From: Spodoptera frugiperda | Lineage: Eukaryota; Arthropoda; Insecta; Lepidoptera; Noctuidae | DNA: 64,000 nucleotides | NCBI RefSeq assembly: GCF_023101765.2 | Contig: NC_064216.1 | Span: forward strand, 8,559,545-8,623,544 | Reading direction: 5' to 3' | In this document: one piece after another, positions 45,363 to 57,605 of the stretch | Position numbering within the stretch: the stretch's first letter is position 1 | Layout: every line of letters starts with the position of its first letter | Program-made: the position numbers and the translations under genes | The notes under the pieces: generated by a model | Databases searched by the model: none | Told to the model about the DNA's origin: nothing | What the model saw: only the letters and a program-made list of their open reading frames with translations

Positions 45363-47232
45363 CTAGTACGGGATAGTCGATGCAAATTCCCTATGGCCTG
45401 CGATCATTCCCACGGGTTCTGAATCGACCTTTGTCAGATGTCCCCTACCATCAATTTTTTTACCGTCACCGATTCGCTTTAATGACGCCTTTACTTTCTT
45501 GTTTACTTTTGCACTTTTATCTATGTCATTGTACATTTTTGGGGTGGTGTCTTTGGACAAGAGATGAATGATGATTTTTTTAGGATTTTCTATTTTTTAA
45601 ATTGATAGCTCGGAATCTCGGATGCTCCTTTAACGGTCTCTTGATGTTTATTGAGATGTGTCGCGAACAATGCTTGAATAATTTGTTTTACATACTTTTT
45701 TGCTAGATGATTATTGTCCGGCGATTGTTATTTTGATCCGTCATTAATCATGAAAAGCATCAACAGCCTCTTCTTTATAAGAATTTTTGAATGGAACATT
45801 AACCTTCACAGATATTACGAAAACAAATGCGTTGCTATCAACTTTTTTTAGTTGCCTCTTTATCTTTTCTATCAACTTTAGTTGTTTTCTTTAAGTTTGA
45901 TTCGTTTCGTATAAATTCTCGGTACGAAAATTAATCTAGTCAGGTCACAGTATCGGATGTATGACATTTCCCAGTAATGTTCATTACTATGTATGCCAGC
46001 CCGACTAGATATTCACATGTATGAATGAGGGCTTTCATTCAGTTCATGTTAAGCACTGTTTATCGGGTTGCTACCATCAGAATTCCCACATGTGTCGAGC
46101 AGACGTTTCTCTTCATCATTAAATACAAATATAATGTTTCTTACTTCCTAGGATCTTGTGGATGAAGTTTTGTAGTCTTTCTTAAAATCGCCTTCAGTAT
46201 TTATCCGAAATACATTTAATGAACGTTGCAAATTTATAGCTACTAAAACTAACTCAAACGTGGAAGAACATTTTTTGTTGATGTGCAAAGCCGGTAATTA
46301 ACTCTTAATGAGTTCAATGTAATTCCACGCCAACTAGAAACTCCATAGTCAGTAAATAGTAGACTTGACAGGTTACCAAAGTCAATTAATTTGGTAACAA
46401 CTTTATAGCTTATCATTTTGTTACATAAGTTAACATCTTATTCATCAAACAGTTTTCTAATTACTTTACTTTCTCCAAGCTAAATGTTAAGATTTTAATG
46501 TTAGATAGTAATAAAAATATCCTGACTTATCATTTGTTAGAAAGTTTAAAAACATTTGGGTCCAATATTGGAACCAGTAACGGTAGTCTAAGCATGTTGG
46601 CGCCAACGATTACCAAAGTTGGTCATACAATTTTTTATTTCGGCAAAAAGTTGAATGCCGTCGGCGTGTGCTTTGATGAGACATAAAAGTGTTTCTCGCC
46701 TCCGGTTTATAGTTATCTATTCACAGTGGACCATTCTGTTCTAAAGTTCCAATTTTAGTAGTCTTCGTAAAAGTATTTGATGTATAATCTGGTGCTTGTC
46801 CAACGTTGGAATGCACGTCGCCAACAATGCGTGGAACTAATTCTGGATAAATGGGAATTTCTGGTACCAAGAATGTCACTCCAAATAAAGCGAACTCAGA
46901 GCAGGACTTTACTACACTATATACCAGAATGTTTAAAATTTTCTTTAAATATTCTGGAGATTATCAACGGATTTGTTTTGTAGGTCAAAAATATCCATGT
47001 CTGAAGTGACTCACTCGTATTGGGTGTCGTCCTTTTCTTCAAAATGTCAAAGCCTATCAATAGACCGCAATATAATAGTAGTGACATTAACTCGAGCTTC
47101 AGCCGTTACGTAAGTAGCAAACAATAAAATATCAACATGTGCAAGTCGCGGCAGGATGTTAGCTAACCCTCTATGAGCGTTCGAGTTACCAATTTCCTTC
47201 GCAAGCGTTACAACAACAAGACATACTGACAT
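45363..47232 (-). other. Possible decayed coding region (several open segments in different frames)
   Basis: On the - strand, open segments lie at 47,047-47,232 (61 codons), 46,721-46,960 (79 codons without a Met), about 46,588-46,713, and 45,363-45,560 (65 codons). They are separated by stops and frame changes. Their composition looks protein-like, but the + strand also has open frames here (46498-46686, 46777-46983), and segments of this length occur by chance in this window. I recognise no domain. It could be a degraded pseudogene of host, transposon or viral origin, or nothing. Confidence 0.2.
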
Positions 47233-47505
47233 ACTTGTTTTTTTTTTATTCCAAGACTTCTAGTCATTTCTGTACTACAATGTATTGTGTATTGTGAACA
47301 AACACTTTTTGATGTGTGTAAGTCATTTTTACACCATGGTTAAGTTTTGATTCATCAATTAAAAGACTACTTAAATCCTGTTCATAGCAACTAGTTTCTA
47401 TACATTACAAAAGCATTGTATAATATACTATTAATATCTTTTAACTTCACATCCCTATTCGTCTATACATAATTATTGTGCACCTATATACCTTTTGTTT
47501 TGTGG

Positions 47506-47639
47506 AAGAAAATCATTCAATGTCATTTCCGCCTTGGGCGACGCGAGAAGGAATATCAGACTCTTATTGACAACCACCCTGTTTCTAATCCTGCTTTTCT
47601 AGCCGGAGCTCCAGTAAAGCCACGGTAGGTAGCTCCGAA
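47506..47639 (-). mobile_element. Interspersed repeat S1, antisense copy
   Basis: AAATCATTCAATGTCATTTC, CGCCTTGGGCGACGCGAGAA, TCCTGCTTTTCTAGCCGGAG and GGTAGGTAGCTCCGA. Slightly shortened in the middle. Confidence 0.7.
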
Positions 47640-49366
47640 CGAGCACCTATTATACCTACAATCAAAATATACACTGTCATGTAACTTTCCTTTTAAACCG
47701 AACTATTGAACCGAACCTTTCCTTTTAAGTCCTCACACCTCATCAATATCCAAACATTCCTCTTTCCAAGCAAGATCACGATCAATTTCAAAATCAACGT
47801 CACTGTCTCCAAATGTCCTGTGTCGAACCAAACCTGCATTCCTAATCCAAATCAATTCATCTTAAAGACGTTCTATTACGGAGTAACCCACCGTAACCCG
47901 ACCCGTATTATGAGATAATAGGACATTTGTATAATGGCCTGGCATTGTGTCCCCAGTACTGACGTACCACGGCTGTCAATCCTTGAAACGATCGCCGTGA
48001 AATCAGTTGACGCTATTAGACCTACCGCGATGTCTAATGGCTTTAGTAGATTAGTGTTAAAATAATATTTTTTGATGTTTTGTGTCTTTGAGTAGATTGG
48101 TAGTTAATGGGTTGGTGTTTTGATTAGCAGTACTGTGATTGTGAAACATCTCTAAGAAGAGATATGGGAAGTAATTTTAAAGTAGTATCAGCAAATGCAA
48201 TGCAATACAATACTTAAACACAAAAACAACATTGTTGATTGGTGAAATTGAACTTCTTCACGCACTGATAGCAAACACAACAATTTCCTCCAAAACCGTA
48301 TCGAACAGTTAAATCATACACACGTTTAATGATCTGTGACAAAAACACGATTGGAGGTGGCGCAAGCGCATCGCAACATCAAGAAATCATGTGAGCATGA
48401 CTGTAGCCGATAAATCGAAAATATTTTTCCCATAATTTTAGGCACTAAACCGCTTTCTTAACGGTTTGATATCAAAATAATGTTAATTCATATTGGTGTA
48501 TCAAATAACGTAAACATTTTGTAAGTGAAGCTTGTTTTCCCATGCAATTTCGTATTCGTATTTCATAACCTCAGAGCCATGACACACAACGTCACTCTTT
48601 TTATTGAATGAAACAAATTTACTGAACATCTCCTTTCCTTAAATCACTATTAGTTCCATTGTTATGAGAAGCCAGTCACCTCTGATTCAATGGTGTAAAT
48701 TGTGATTCATTCTGGAAGCAAAAAACCTAGTGATATGTTTTATGATCCACGTACACGGAATCTAGCTACTAACAGACTCATTAAGTCATTATTTATAATG
48801 AATTTTGCTATAGATGCATCAATATTATGGTCATGACCAAATTGATCAATATCTTCAGCGAAAAAACCGGTGACATTGTGATAACTATCAATAAAATTCC
48901 ATTTTTGTTTATCATTGTAGTTCAAAGAAATGTTATCACTGAATTCAAGATTCCTCTCATCTTCTTTATCTACCCTTGCATTATCAAATCATTGTTTGAC
49001 ATCGAAAGATTTAAGTGTCAATCGGTATCAAAGATGATTGATATTTGTGACGTCATATCTACATGAGAGTGTTGATCGATTGCGTCAGTTATCTTGTTCG
49101 AAAGTTTTACCTTAAGATAAAATATTTTTGTGATTGGTTACGAAAGTCATTGCTACTGCGTCGCAGCTGCACAGTAACATAGCAAAGTGTCTTCTTGTTT
49201 TTTTTTATATTTTTCCTTATAAAAATATAAGTAGTTAGATATTTCTTGAATTCCCCGTTGATAAAATTTTGGTTATTATACTCTCAATTAGTTTAAGGTT
49301 TTAGTCTAACTATTAGGACTTTATGCAAGTGTTCAACTAGTAGGTAATTTCGGTCAAGTACGATAC
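47640..49366. other. Intergenic, nothing recognised
   Basis: AT-rich. The short frames at 47706-47918 (+), 48740-48925 (-) and 48827-49066 (+) have no domain or repeat signature that I can identify. Confidence 0.4.
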
Positions 49367-49526
49367 TTTTTTTTTTTTTTGATTGGGGAAAATCATCCAA
49401 TGACTTCTCCCGCCTTGGGCGAAGCGAGAGGAGGGTCAGACTCTTACTGACTAAAAACCACCCCGTTCCTTCTCCTGCTTTTCGCGCCGGAGCCTCAGTA
49501 AAACCGCTAGATAGTCCGCAAAACTA
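49367..49526 (-). mobile_element. Interspersed repeat S1, antisense copy with poly(T)
   Basis: A T run at 49367-49380 (the poly(A) tail in antisense) precedes GGGGAAAATCATCCAATGAC, TTGGGCGAAGCGAGAGGAGG, CTGACTAAAAACCACCCCGT and CGCTAGATAGTCCGC. A good copy with its tail preserved. Confidence 0.8.
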
Positions 49527-49569
49527 ACGAAATAAATTCGAATAACTTATGGTAGACAATGAGTTTAAC

Positions 49570-49815
49570 TGCTTTGTAGGTCAAGCGGTCGCAAGTGCGA
49601 CTGACGACGGGCAAGGGTTTCGGGTTCGATTTTCGGTTCGGGCAAATTGTTAATGGGCTTTTTTCGAAAAAAAACTCAGTAGTAGCACGGAGTCTGGTAT
49701 CGTGCCATGGAGCTTATAACACAAAGGGTGAAAAGTAGATGTACATTGTACAGTGGGATTACGTGCCGTAATGTGCACTGTGCCTTCCTCTTCGGGAATA
49801 AAAAGCCGTAACCAA
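49570..49815 (+). mobile_element. SINE S2, near full-length sense copy
   Basis: tRNA-like head with GTAGGTCAAGCGGTCGCAAG and box-B-like GGGTTCGATTTTCGG, linker GGGCTTTTTTCGAAAAAAAA, then GTGGGATTACGTGCCGTAAT and the 3' end CCTCTTCGGGAATAAAAAGC. Same layout as 23,122-23,403. The - open frame at 49650-49841 is not a gene. Confidence 0.75.
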
Positions 49816-51654
49816 TATACTGTTATGTGAATGCTTTTCAAAAATAGTCCTTTCTCTTAAATGACACACATTGACAACAACAACACCTATAGAATTCTTC
49901 ATAACAGTCACATGATCGTGATTCTAACTAAGACAAGAAATTAATGAAGGTGTGACATTCTAATTACAATGCACGTTGTACCGACTGATCTAATATTAGC
50001 GACCACGATCACGACACGATTGCGACACGTCTGACTGACGATACATCGCATAATTACATACAATATGTTAAGGAACTATTCCTTCCTCGTCATTTCCCTG
50101 TTATTGTACAATTTTAATTATAAAGGAAACTGCTTTTGTTATTTAAATGATCTTATTAGATAGGCTTCATTTGATTTTGTTCGGTAATAGTGTTGTTAGG
50201 AAGTTTGAAGAAATGCTTCCTTGATGTAAATTTAGAGAAGGAAATTGTTGGTCAGTGGTCAGTAGGACGGAAATGGAAAGAAGTTAAAAAATTCAAAATA
50301 ATTATTTATTTCAAATAGACCGGGCCTTTAACGTTCAAATAAACTTTTGAACGTCAAAGCGAATATAAAAAAATGACTGTCTGTCGGTCAGTCTTCTAGT
50401 GAAGTTCGTTCCAAAGTGTAGATTCCTATGGGGAAGAACAAGCAAGAAATTTTATTGGTTCTCTAGGAAATAAATTTCTCATTATACATTGAGACGATTA
50501 AAAGAACAAAATAAATAACAGTAAAATATTAAAAAATAAAAAGAAATATTTAGATTATAAGTACTTCCAAACTAGTTAACCAACATTTAATATGCATAAG
50601 TAATTATTTTTAATTAATAACTCTTCATTGACTTACTGACTTCCGACGGATTTTTTTTAATAAGAATTAAGATTTTAAGGCCGGTAAAATGCTGCTCAAT
50701 GGTGAATGGGTGTTACCAGCGGGAGTTCTGGGTCCCGTTGGCGAAATTATTTCTTCAATGGACTTTATGAATGGCGGCTCTCCTAATGAAAGTGAGTTTA
50801 AAAGTTTAAAACTATTTAACGCTTTTTGAGCGCGTTATTAAGAAAGTTTTAAAAGGTTTCGGACGTTTGAATAGTAAATGGTGTTATGATTTGTGATTAA
50901 TTTAGTTTTAAATGAAATTTGAAAATTAATTTAATAATTTTATCTAAAGTTTAGAGATTAATTAGTTTTAACTTTTTTCGGTTTTTTTATATAAATAAAT
51001 CTTATTTGTAAACGTAGTCCTATTAAAAATTAATCTCATCTACGTCTAGAGACAAACAATTACCTAGACATCATACCCAAACTTGGAACAAGTACAGATC
51101 ATACAAAGCAAGTATTAGTATTATGAATTGTATGTATGTGAATAGTAAACGTTGCATACGAGGATCAACATCATCCTATTAAGTTGACACTGCATTTTTT
51201 CATCCGCAAACTCCACCGAAATCTGAGAAATCATTATACACTATTTACCAATACGTGACTCGCACCCTAAGCAATATTTTACCATTCAAATAAACATAAT
51301 ACATCCATCATTTTGCTCGCAGCAGGATATCCTGAGAGAGTATTAATTTGTTACTACAGATGAATAGCTAGTTACTAACGTTTCGTCTATACATTTTATT
51401 TCTATTTAAAACTTCAAACAAATCCTGTAACAAGGTTTGAAAAATTAAAGCGCCATTTTAGTGTCGTTATAGATGATGTGTCAAAATGTTCGTCGGGTGT
51501 TCGTGTATATTTTGAGTTTGTAACAATTATGTTTTGTTTGATTGGGTTCTTATTAAGGATACTATGGAGTGCCGGCAGAGAAGAAGACATCTGTTACCAC
51601 TGTTGCACTTCCCGCGGGTAAGACGGACTGACTAAGACAGTATTTTACGCTCAT
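49816..51654. other. Intergenic, nothing recognised with confidence
   Basis: AT-rich. An imperfect inverted repeat at about 50,335-50,360 (TTAACGTTCAAA / TTTGAACGTCAA) and a G+C-richer patch at 50,680-50,790 (CCAGCGGGAGTTCTGGGTCC) may belong to old repeats. Confidence 0.4.
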
Positions 51655-51865
51655 GAAAGTCAGGATTTTTTTAAACATACCCCACTCTATGATTTTCTTC
51701 GGGATCGTGGGTGCGTGCGTACAAACATACAAGTTCACACGTATATTACACCCAGACCCGACACCCAGACAATTTGTGGTTCACACAAAGAGTTGCTCCG
51801 TGCGGGAATCAAACCCGCTACACGTTGCACGGCAGCCAGCTGCCCGGCCACGACGTCAGCCATAT
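51655..51865 (-). mobile_element. SINE (family S3), antisense
   Basis: On the - strand: GGCCGGGCAGCTGGCTGCCG, TAGCGGGTTTGATTCCCGCA (box B), GAGCAACTCTTTGTGTGAAC, CACAAATTGTCTGGGTGTCG, ending ATCATAGAGTGGGGTATG. The tRNA-like head with a good box B and a body shared with 22,022-22,095 identify it as a SINE. The + open frames at 51653-51969 arise within it. Confidence 0.75.
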
Positions 51866-52259
51866 TTAGGATACGAAAATATATAGCAGCACTGGAGTCT
51901 ATTTCATTCCTGTACCAAGTAAAGTTAACTCACTCATTAATTATGAAGGTGGAGCTAGTCGAGACTTAAGTCTTTGTTCATAATAAAATTATAATAATGA
52001 CAAAATGTCCAAGGGTGACGCAGTACAATGCACTCAAGTTTGGAGTAAGCATTGCACAAGCTGATCTCACGTCGATGTTTATCTGTGCGCGCTAGATTGA
52101 CTAGATAGAGACGTTTCGTGCTCAGCATAGTATGGGAGGACTTGTTCACTGAACAAGTGTCACTGGGATTTAGAGACGTGTCAAGTTAGAATACAAGGAT
52201 TGATTCATTATATAGACAGTAGGCTTCTTTTTCTTCTCTTCTAATAATATCTTCGGATT

Positions 52260-52412
52260 TATTTCGTTGCGGGATCCAAGACAGTCATTCATGTCCCTGA
52301 GACTTCAGTGTCCTGGCGCTTTCATAGTTGTATATACTGTAGATCCTGGTTTACAGCAGTTGCAGCGGTTTGGGAGGTTGTGGCGGGTTTGTCTTAATAA
52401 AAAAAGGATAGT
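52260..52412 (-). mobile_element. Interspersed repeat R6, antisense, longer copy
   Basis: Reverse complement matches 15,335-15,425 over ACCCGCCACAACCTCCCAAA, CCGCTGCAACTGCTGTAAAC and AGGATCTACAGTATATAC, and continues with GAAAGCGCCAGGACACTGAA and TTGGATCCCGCAACGAAATA. Probably a retroelement 3' region. Non-coding. Confidence 0.7.
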
Positions 52413-52670
52413 AGGCGATTTTTATATCAATCTGTGTACGTTTTGACGAAGCTAACCATTGATCGTAGGTGCGTTTACCAACATATGTAAAATTTCACAT
52501 ACCAACAGCCGTTAAACAGTTGCTGTATGCCAATCGTGCAATCTAAATCTAAGGACATTCTTTAGAAGCAAAATCTTTTTGGTTAAATATTACCCAAACA
52601 AACACTTTCTTTTAAAATCATTTCTGCAATCACGATGTGGCAATTTAAAACAATAACTTAAATTTTTTGC

Positions 52671-52692
52671 TTTGACTTTGACTTTGACTTTG
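52671..52692. repeat. (TTTGAC)n short tandem repeat
   Basis: About three and a half units of TTTGAC. Confidence 0.8.
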
Positions 52693-53559
52693 AAAATCTC
52701 GATTAAAAGCGAGGTTTTTTTGCATAAAATATTTGTTACAGCCCATTTAGTTGAAGTCACGAATTTTCAAGGTATATTATATTGCATTAAATTTTATAAA
52801 ATGTAGAGAAATCTTTTTATAGCCTTCCTGCATATTTGCTACTGTAATAAAAATATTTCAATGACGATGACGATTTTAAAAATATGTTAAGAAAAATAAT
52901 TTTGTGTATCTGCTGCCATCTACATAAAGTTTACGAGTCTTCTAATTTTAGTATTCGAACTAAAGTTTTTAGTCGAGTTGCTGCCAATGTTTACTGAGTC
53001 TTTACTCAGTTTAGCCTGAGGTTTGAATTCCAGGATATTTTATTAACAGAATTTTTGGAGATTTTTCAAGAGTAACTAGGAGTCTAGCTAGATCGTGCCT
53101 GATCACTGATGTATGCAAAGGCTTACTCTTTAATAATATGCTATGGATGCTTTGTACACCGTTTTAGTTAGCTATTATTATTATAAAGTAACTATTATCA
53201 AGACTATATCGTCTTGTTAAAACGCTACTGGTATAGGTACACTTTGTATATGGTAAATAACTAGTTACGGGAAACATAAAATGCTTAGTTGAACGTTTTA
53301 TTCATTATATTATATAATTAATCTTTATGTTGTAAATGGCATTGCTTGGTTGTGTTGTATGTAAATTGTCGAGGCCGTTGCATTTAACATTGGAGAGTGG
53401 AAATAGTTTCAAGTCTAATAAGTTTTTACCCTATACATAATTAGAGTTCTTATATTTTAGTAACTATCGTGAGACATACTAAATTAACTAAAAATCACGG
53501 TTTACTCATGTGCATTAATTCTTATGTTACGGAGGTTTAAACATCATCATAGTCCAATA

Positions 53560-53740
53560 AGGGTGGCACGTAAACCTTTATCAAGCAGACTATACCCTCA
53601 CTAGGTGGACCGACAACATCGTCAGAATCGCGGAGAATCAATGGATCCGGTTGCGAGCTGTTGTTCGGCGTGGAGGAGGCCTTTATCCAGCAGTGGACAT
53701 CTTTTGGCTTTTGACGATGATACCCCTTCTTGGCAAATAT
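53560..53740 (+). pseudogene. Remnant of a LINE ORF2 C terminus (RTE-like)
   Basis: Translation gives RWTDNIVRIAENQWIRLRAV, resembling the conserved C-terminal end of RTE-type LINE ORF2, and then in another frame EAFIQQWTSFGF followed by a stop. The frame change near 53,678 shows it is dead. The following TTTTGGCTTTTGACGATGAT is the typical 3' terminus. This is a 5'-truncated, degenerate insertion. The open frames at 53537-53743 (-) and 53605-53793 (+) are its shadows. Confidence 0.65.
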
Positions 53741-54238
53741 CATTTAAACGCTATGCCCTAACCGAAAAGTCAATGAATAGGCTTGATACTTAAGACTGTA
53801 GTAATTTAAATTTGAATAAACACGCCATAGTCATCTCCAACTTATTAATAATATGCAAAAGCAATAGTTTTCCATGATTCTAATGCAATATACATAAAGA
53901 AATAGACATAAAATTAAAATATTTAAGTGAAGAAGCAACACACTATTGTGAAAGAAACCCTAAAATGATACATGGCAGTGGTCATCAACGGTGTTAATTG
54001 ACGTTTTTATTTAGCAATCTTTTGGTCAATTTCCAAATAACATTTCTTAAGCTTTGCTTGTTAGCCAAGTGGTTGCAAGATTAAGTTACTGTTTGAGTAT
54101 AAGTAATTACTTTTCTCTATAGGCTGGGTATATCTAAGTTTATACTGGGCAGCGGCTATCAAAATTTTCGAATAGTTACCACCAAGGCCCTGCAGGGCTT
54201 TCATGAAAGCGTTGGGATTGTAGCAAATAATATCTAAT

Positions 54239-54297
54239 CTCTCGCCTCACCCAAGACGGAAGGCAAATCATTGAATGATTTCCCTCCCTAAAAAAGG
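54239..54297 (+). mobile_element. Interspersed repeat S1, short 3' fragment
   Basis: CTCTCGCCTCACCCAAGACG, GAAGGCAAATCATTGAATGA and TTTCCCTCCCTAAAAAAGG: only the last ~60 bases of the family. Confidence 0.7.
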
Positions 54298-55790
54298 CAG
54301 AATAAGTAGTAGGTTTTATAGAAAATTGTGTACTGAAAGGGCAATAACTACCTTATCGGGACATTGTATTATGTTATTCTTGTACCGTATTGAAATGGAT
54401 TACACAATGAATTCAAATTATGTCACAAAAATTATGTAGGTTGGTATGTCTTCGAAATTAGGGCGCACATTGCATGACGTGACCGCACCCAACCCACGAA
54501 ACGACTGAGGTGTGCTATCGTAAACTCATTGCCGTCTCCCTAAATATCCGAACGTGTTTACACTTCCATTGTTTTGAACGCACTCTTAAGTAGAAGTAAC
54601 TATGTCTATTCTTAGCTTGTTTATTCGCTATATTGTGGTTTAAGTATGTATAGAGTTATATTTAATAAACGAATAAAAAATATTTACAATTACTTAAACT
54701 TAAATAGGTACATACACTAAATTTTTATTCAGTCTATGTATACTAAGACTAAAATGTTTACCATTTTTATATAAGAAACATAATATAAGTTTTATATTTA
54801 AGATACATAGAGACTTATAATCAGAGGTGCATTTTGCAACCTTTCGAGTTTACTAATCAAAGACAAGATAGTAAATCTTCTTAATTCTTACACCATCCTT
54901 AGTAAGCCAATATTTTCCCTACATTATCATGAATTATCCATTAGAAGATTTAAAAAGTTTAAACTTTTTGTCTGTTAAACTGACAATATCGTAAGTTTAC
55001 TGCCTCTCTGTCCAGTGCCCACTGTAGGATAAACAGAATATAACTTGAATAGTCAACAATCAAATTATTTACAGAAAAAATGTGAATATTTTATATTTCC
55101 CCTATATGTATATTTCTAAAGGTACAAAACGAACATGGTTCATTAGTTCTAATGGGGCTTGTATTTCGAAAATATTTCCCCTAAATTGTGCCTCTCAAAG
55201 AATTTGCTTCCGATCCATTTATCTTCAAATAAGGGTCTCATCAATAAAGCTTGAACTTTGTCACTGGTTTCTAAAAAAGGTTTTAATGTCCTTTGAATTA
55301 AGAATACCTTAGTTGTCAGCCTATTGAAAAATAATTCGAATTTTAGGGAGACACTTTGAAGTATTTATTTCTGACTTTGATAAAATTCTATTTTATTTTT
55401 TTAACCTAATTTTTACACTGAGACTGCAGCGAATGTCAAATGAGGGTTGGCTTTTCAGTAATATAAAAATAGATTGTATATAAAAGTACAAAGTACAATT
55501 TCTGTTCTGTAGCAGTTCATTTGCAGCAGTTACTTATGAATTAAAAAGTAAGATTTTGTTTGAAGTAATCTTGAATTCAACTGTTATCGGAAATAATACG
55601 TAGGTTGTATAACTCTTTAAAATTACTTTTCTCCGATTTACAGCAACAAAATCTAGAAAGTCTATAGGCAACTAAAACCACTTTAGAACACTAAAGAATT
55701 TATAGAGAGTGAAATTACAAGAAAGAATGAGCTAGTATAATAAACTTGATTAAATAAAACCCGTCTAAAGACATTCCACATCGTCATCAC
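54298..55790. other. Intergenic, nothing recognised
   Basis: AT-rich sequence with short, domain-less open frames (55082-55312 +, 55683-55865 -). Confidence 0.4.
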
Positions 55791-56165
55791 GAAGCAAGTC
55801 ATGTAAAAATCATGCGCGCTCTGCATCCGCCATTGACCCAAGTGCGTACGCGCATTGTTCGCCAAAGGGTTGGTGAAATAGTGACGTTCCCACGTCGTTC
55901 AAGCACTAGTGACGTGACGAATAGTGGCCTCCCCGGGTGGTCTCGACATAAGTAGTAATAAGTACTGTAAGTGGATTCAGATTAATTTAGGGCTCCTGAG
56001 CTTTTGTGAGCGGGTGACGGGGAGCTGTTTACGCACGAAGGCGTTTGATTTGTTAGTTAATGTTAGGGGACGGGTATGGTTTTAGGGGGTTTTATTTCTT
56101 GGGTACCCTTGGTGCTCTGATTGGCCAGTTCAAATAAACCAGCCAATCAGAGCGGCGAACGCTCT
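55791..56165. promoter_or_regulatory. G+C/CpG-richer block with CRE-like and paired CCAAT motifs
   Basis: Contains TGACGT at 55882-55887 and 55910-55915, GTGCGTACGCGCATTGTTCG, and a perfect 12-bp inverted repeat GCTCTGATTGGC (56114-56125) / GCCAATCAGAGC (56142-56153) that gives back-to-back CCAAT boxes. It looks like a promoter or enhancer, but no coding exon follows on either side within the window, so the role is unproven. Confidence 0.3.
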
Positions 56166-56292
56166 CTCGTTTCGATTACTTTAAACATAAAGCAAACTCG
56201 TACTAAGGGTAAAACATCTTCTGTGTTAGATGCTCAAGTTGGAAAAATAAGGGTATTGACAAATATGTTCTATACCACATAGTTGAAATAAT

Positions 56293-56570
56293 TAAATAAA
56301 AACTGAAAAGTAAAAAACAAGCTTAGTCTAAAAGTGTAGATAGCAATTAATAATCTTATGCGAAACATAATTGAGTGTAACAGTCGGGACCCATATTGAA
56401 TGATTTTAGTCTAGTTTATTTAATGGGCCCCGACTGTTACACTCAATTATGTTTCGCATAAGATTATTATTTTTTGTGTATTGATTATGAAATTATTTAA
56501 ATTTGTGGTAATAGCATTGCTATCTACACTTTTAGACTAAGCTTGTTTTTTACTTTTCAGTTTTTATTTA
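56293..56570. mobile_element. Long fold-back (hairpin) element
   Basis: Outer arms 56293-56347 and 56516-56570 are perfect 55-bp inverted repeats. Inner arms 56349-56388 and 56429-56468 are perfect 40-bp inverted repeats. The left arms are contiguous except for one base, while the right arms are separated by 47 bases (56469-56515) and the central loop is 40 bases. The transcript would fold into a ~95-bp duplex with one large bulge. It could be a fold-back transposon or MITE, or a hairpin-RNA locus. There is no coding, and the target duplication is not clear. Confidence 0.85.
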
Positions 56571-57340
56571 AAGTGTTTTTTATGCAGTCGGGTTTTTTAA
56601 TTTTTTTAATTTATTTATTTTTATTTAACACTTTTTAGTTAGTTATAATACGGCTATGTGTTTCTCAAGATTTCACCCGCGACACGAGAGAACTACTTCA
56701 ATACCAAGATAATAAAAAAATAACACACGTCGATCCAGTTATTTTAGATTGATTGCGTAACACAAAGAGAGTAAAGGAATTAGAAAAAGAAGAAGGATTA
56801 AGGGCAGTAAAATTTACTATTTACAAATTTCGTAAACGGTCTAATTCTTTAAAAGAATTTTCGTCGTGTGGACTATTTAATATTTTTTTTGGAACTTTTA
56901 TTGTGAGGGGTTTTTGTCCGTAATAGTATTAATCCTTATCCTTTTAAATAGTCTATTAATTTTCTACATTAAATGAAGATAAAATTTGCTCTTTACACTG
57001 TTTCAAAATTTCTACTAGTTTTATACAAAAAACGGTCTTTACAGTTGACGCGTCGCATGGGCTATAGGTAAACGACTATGTAGATAGATTCCTTATTTAA
57101 CGTTCAGCAAAGCGAGGGCGGGTCGCTAGTCCTTTATTTATAAATAAATTCATTGTAAATAATTTAGTTAAGACGTACTTTTATTATCACTTTTCACTTT
57201 TAAGTTCAGACACCGCTAGTCAATCGCGTCGCGTAGTACCTATACGAGTATTTAGTTTGGATAATAAAAACATAATTGCACATAGTATTTTTTTCTATAT
57301 GTCAGTGATATACCATTTTGGAATCCTCATGTTGAGCTCT
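56571..57340. other. AT-rich region with a Helitron-like end
   Basis: Mostly unrecognised AT-rich sequence. At 57,085-57,131, TTCCTTATTTAACGTTCAGC and AAAGCGAGGGCGGGTCGCTAGT resemble a Helitron-like 3' terminus (AGCGA...TCGCT stem followed by CTAG then T). The matching 5' end is not identified. Confidence 0.4.
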
Positions 57341-57605
57341 TTAATTTGATACCCATATTGTAGCAAATAAAAAAATTTTTTTTTTTTACTCCTATCTAGG
57401 GCGCCTCACGGGCGCCATGTTGGTTTTTGTTTTACGTCACATATCTAAGAACACTTGGGTAATTAAGACGAATCCAACGATACCCTGATTGTCGAAATCC
57501 ATCAAGCCGTTTCGAAGAAATGAGGTAATAAAGAATATTAGGCTCATACATACAAGATACGCGCGAAAAACATAACCCTTCCTTGGCAGTCGGGTAAAAA
57601 GAGCA
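57341..57605 (+). mobile_element. Degenerate interspersed repeat
   Basis: GGGCGCCTCACGGGCGCCAT, CGAATCCAACGATACCCTGA, GAAATCCATCAAGCCGTTTC and CGCGCGAAAAACATAACCCT, ending GGCAGTCGGGTAAAAA, read like a dispersed non-coding repeat. GCAGTCGGGT also occurs at 56,584. The family is uncertain. Confidence 0.4.

Noticed and set aside
51653..51969. Open frames containing a Cys/Arg-rich segment
   Set aside because: They run through an antisense S3 SINE. The CCCGCTACACGTTGCACGGC stretch is its tRNA-like head.
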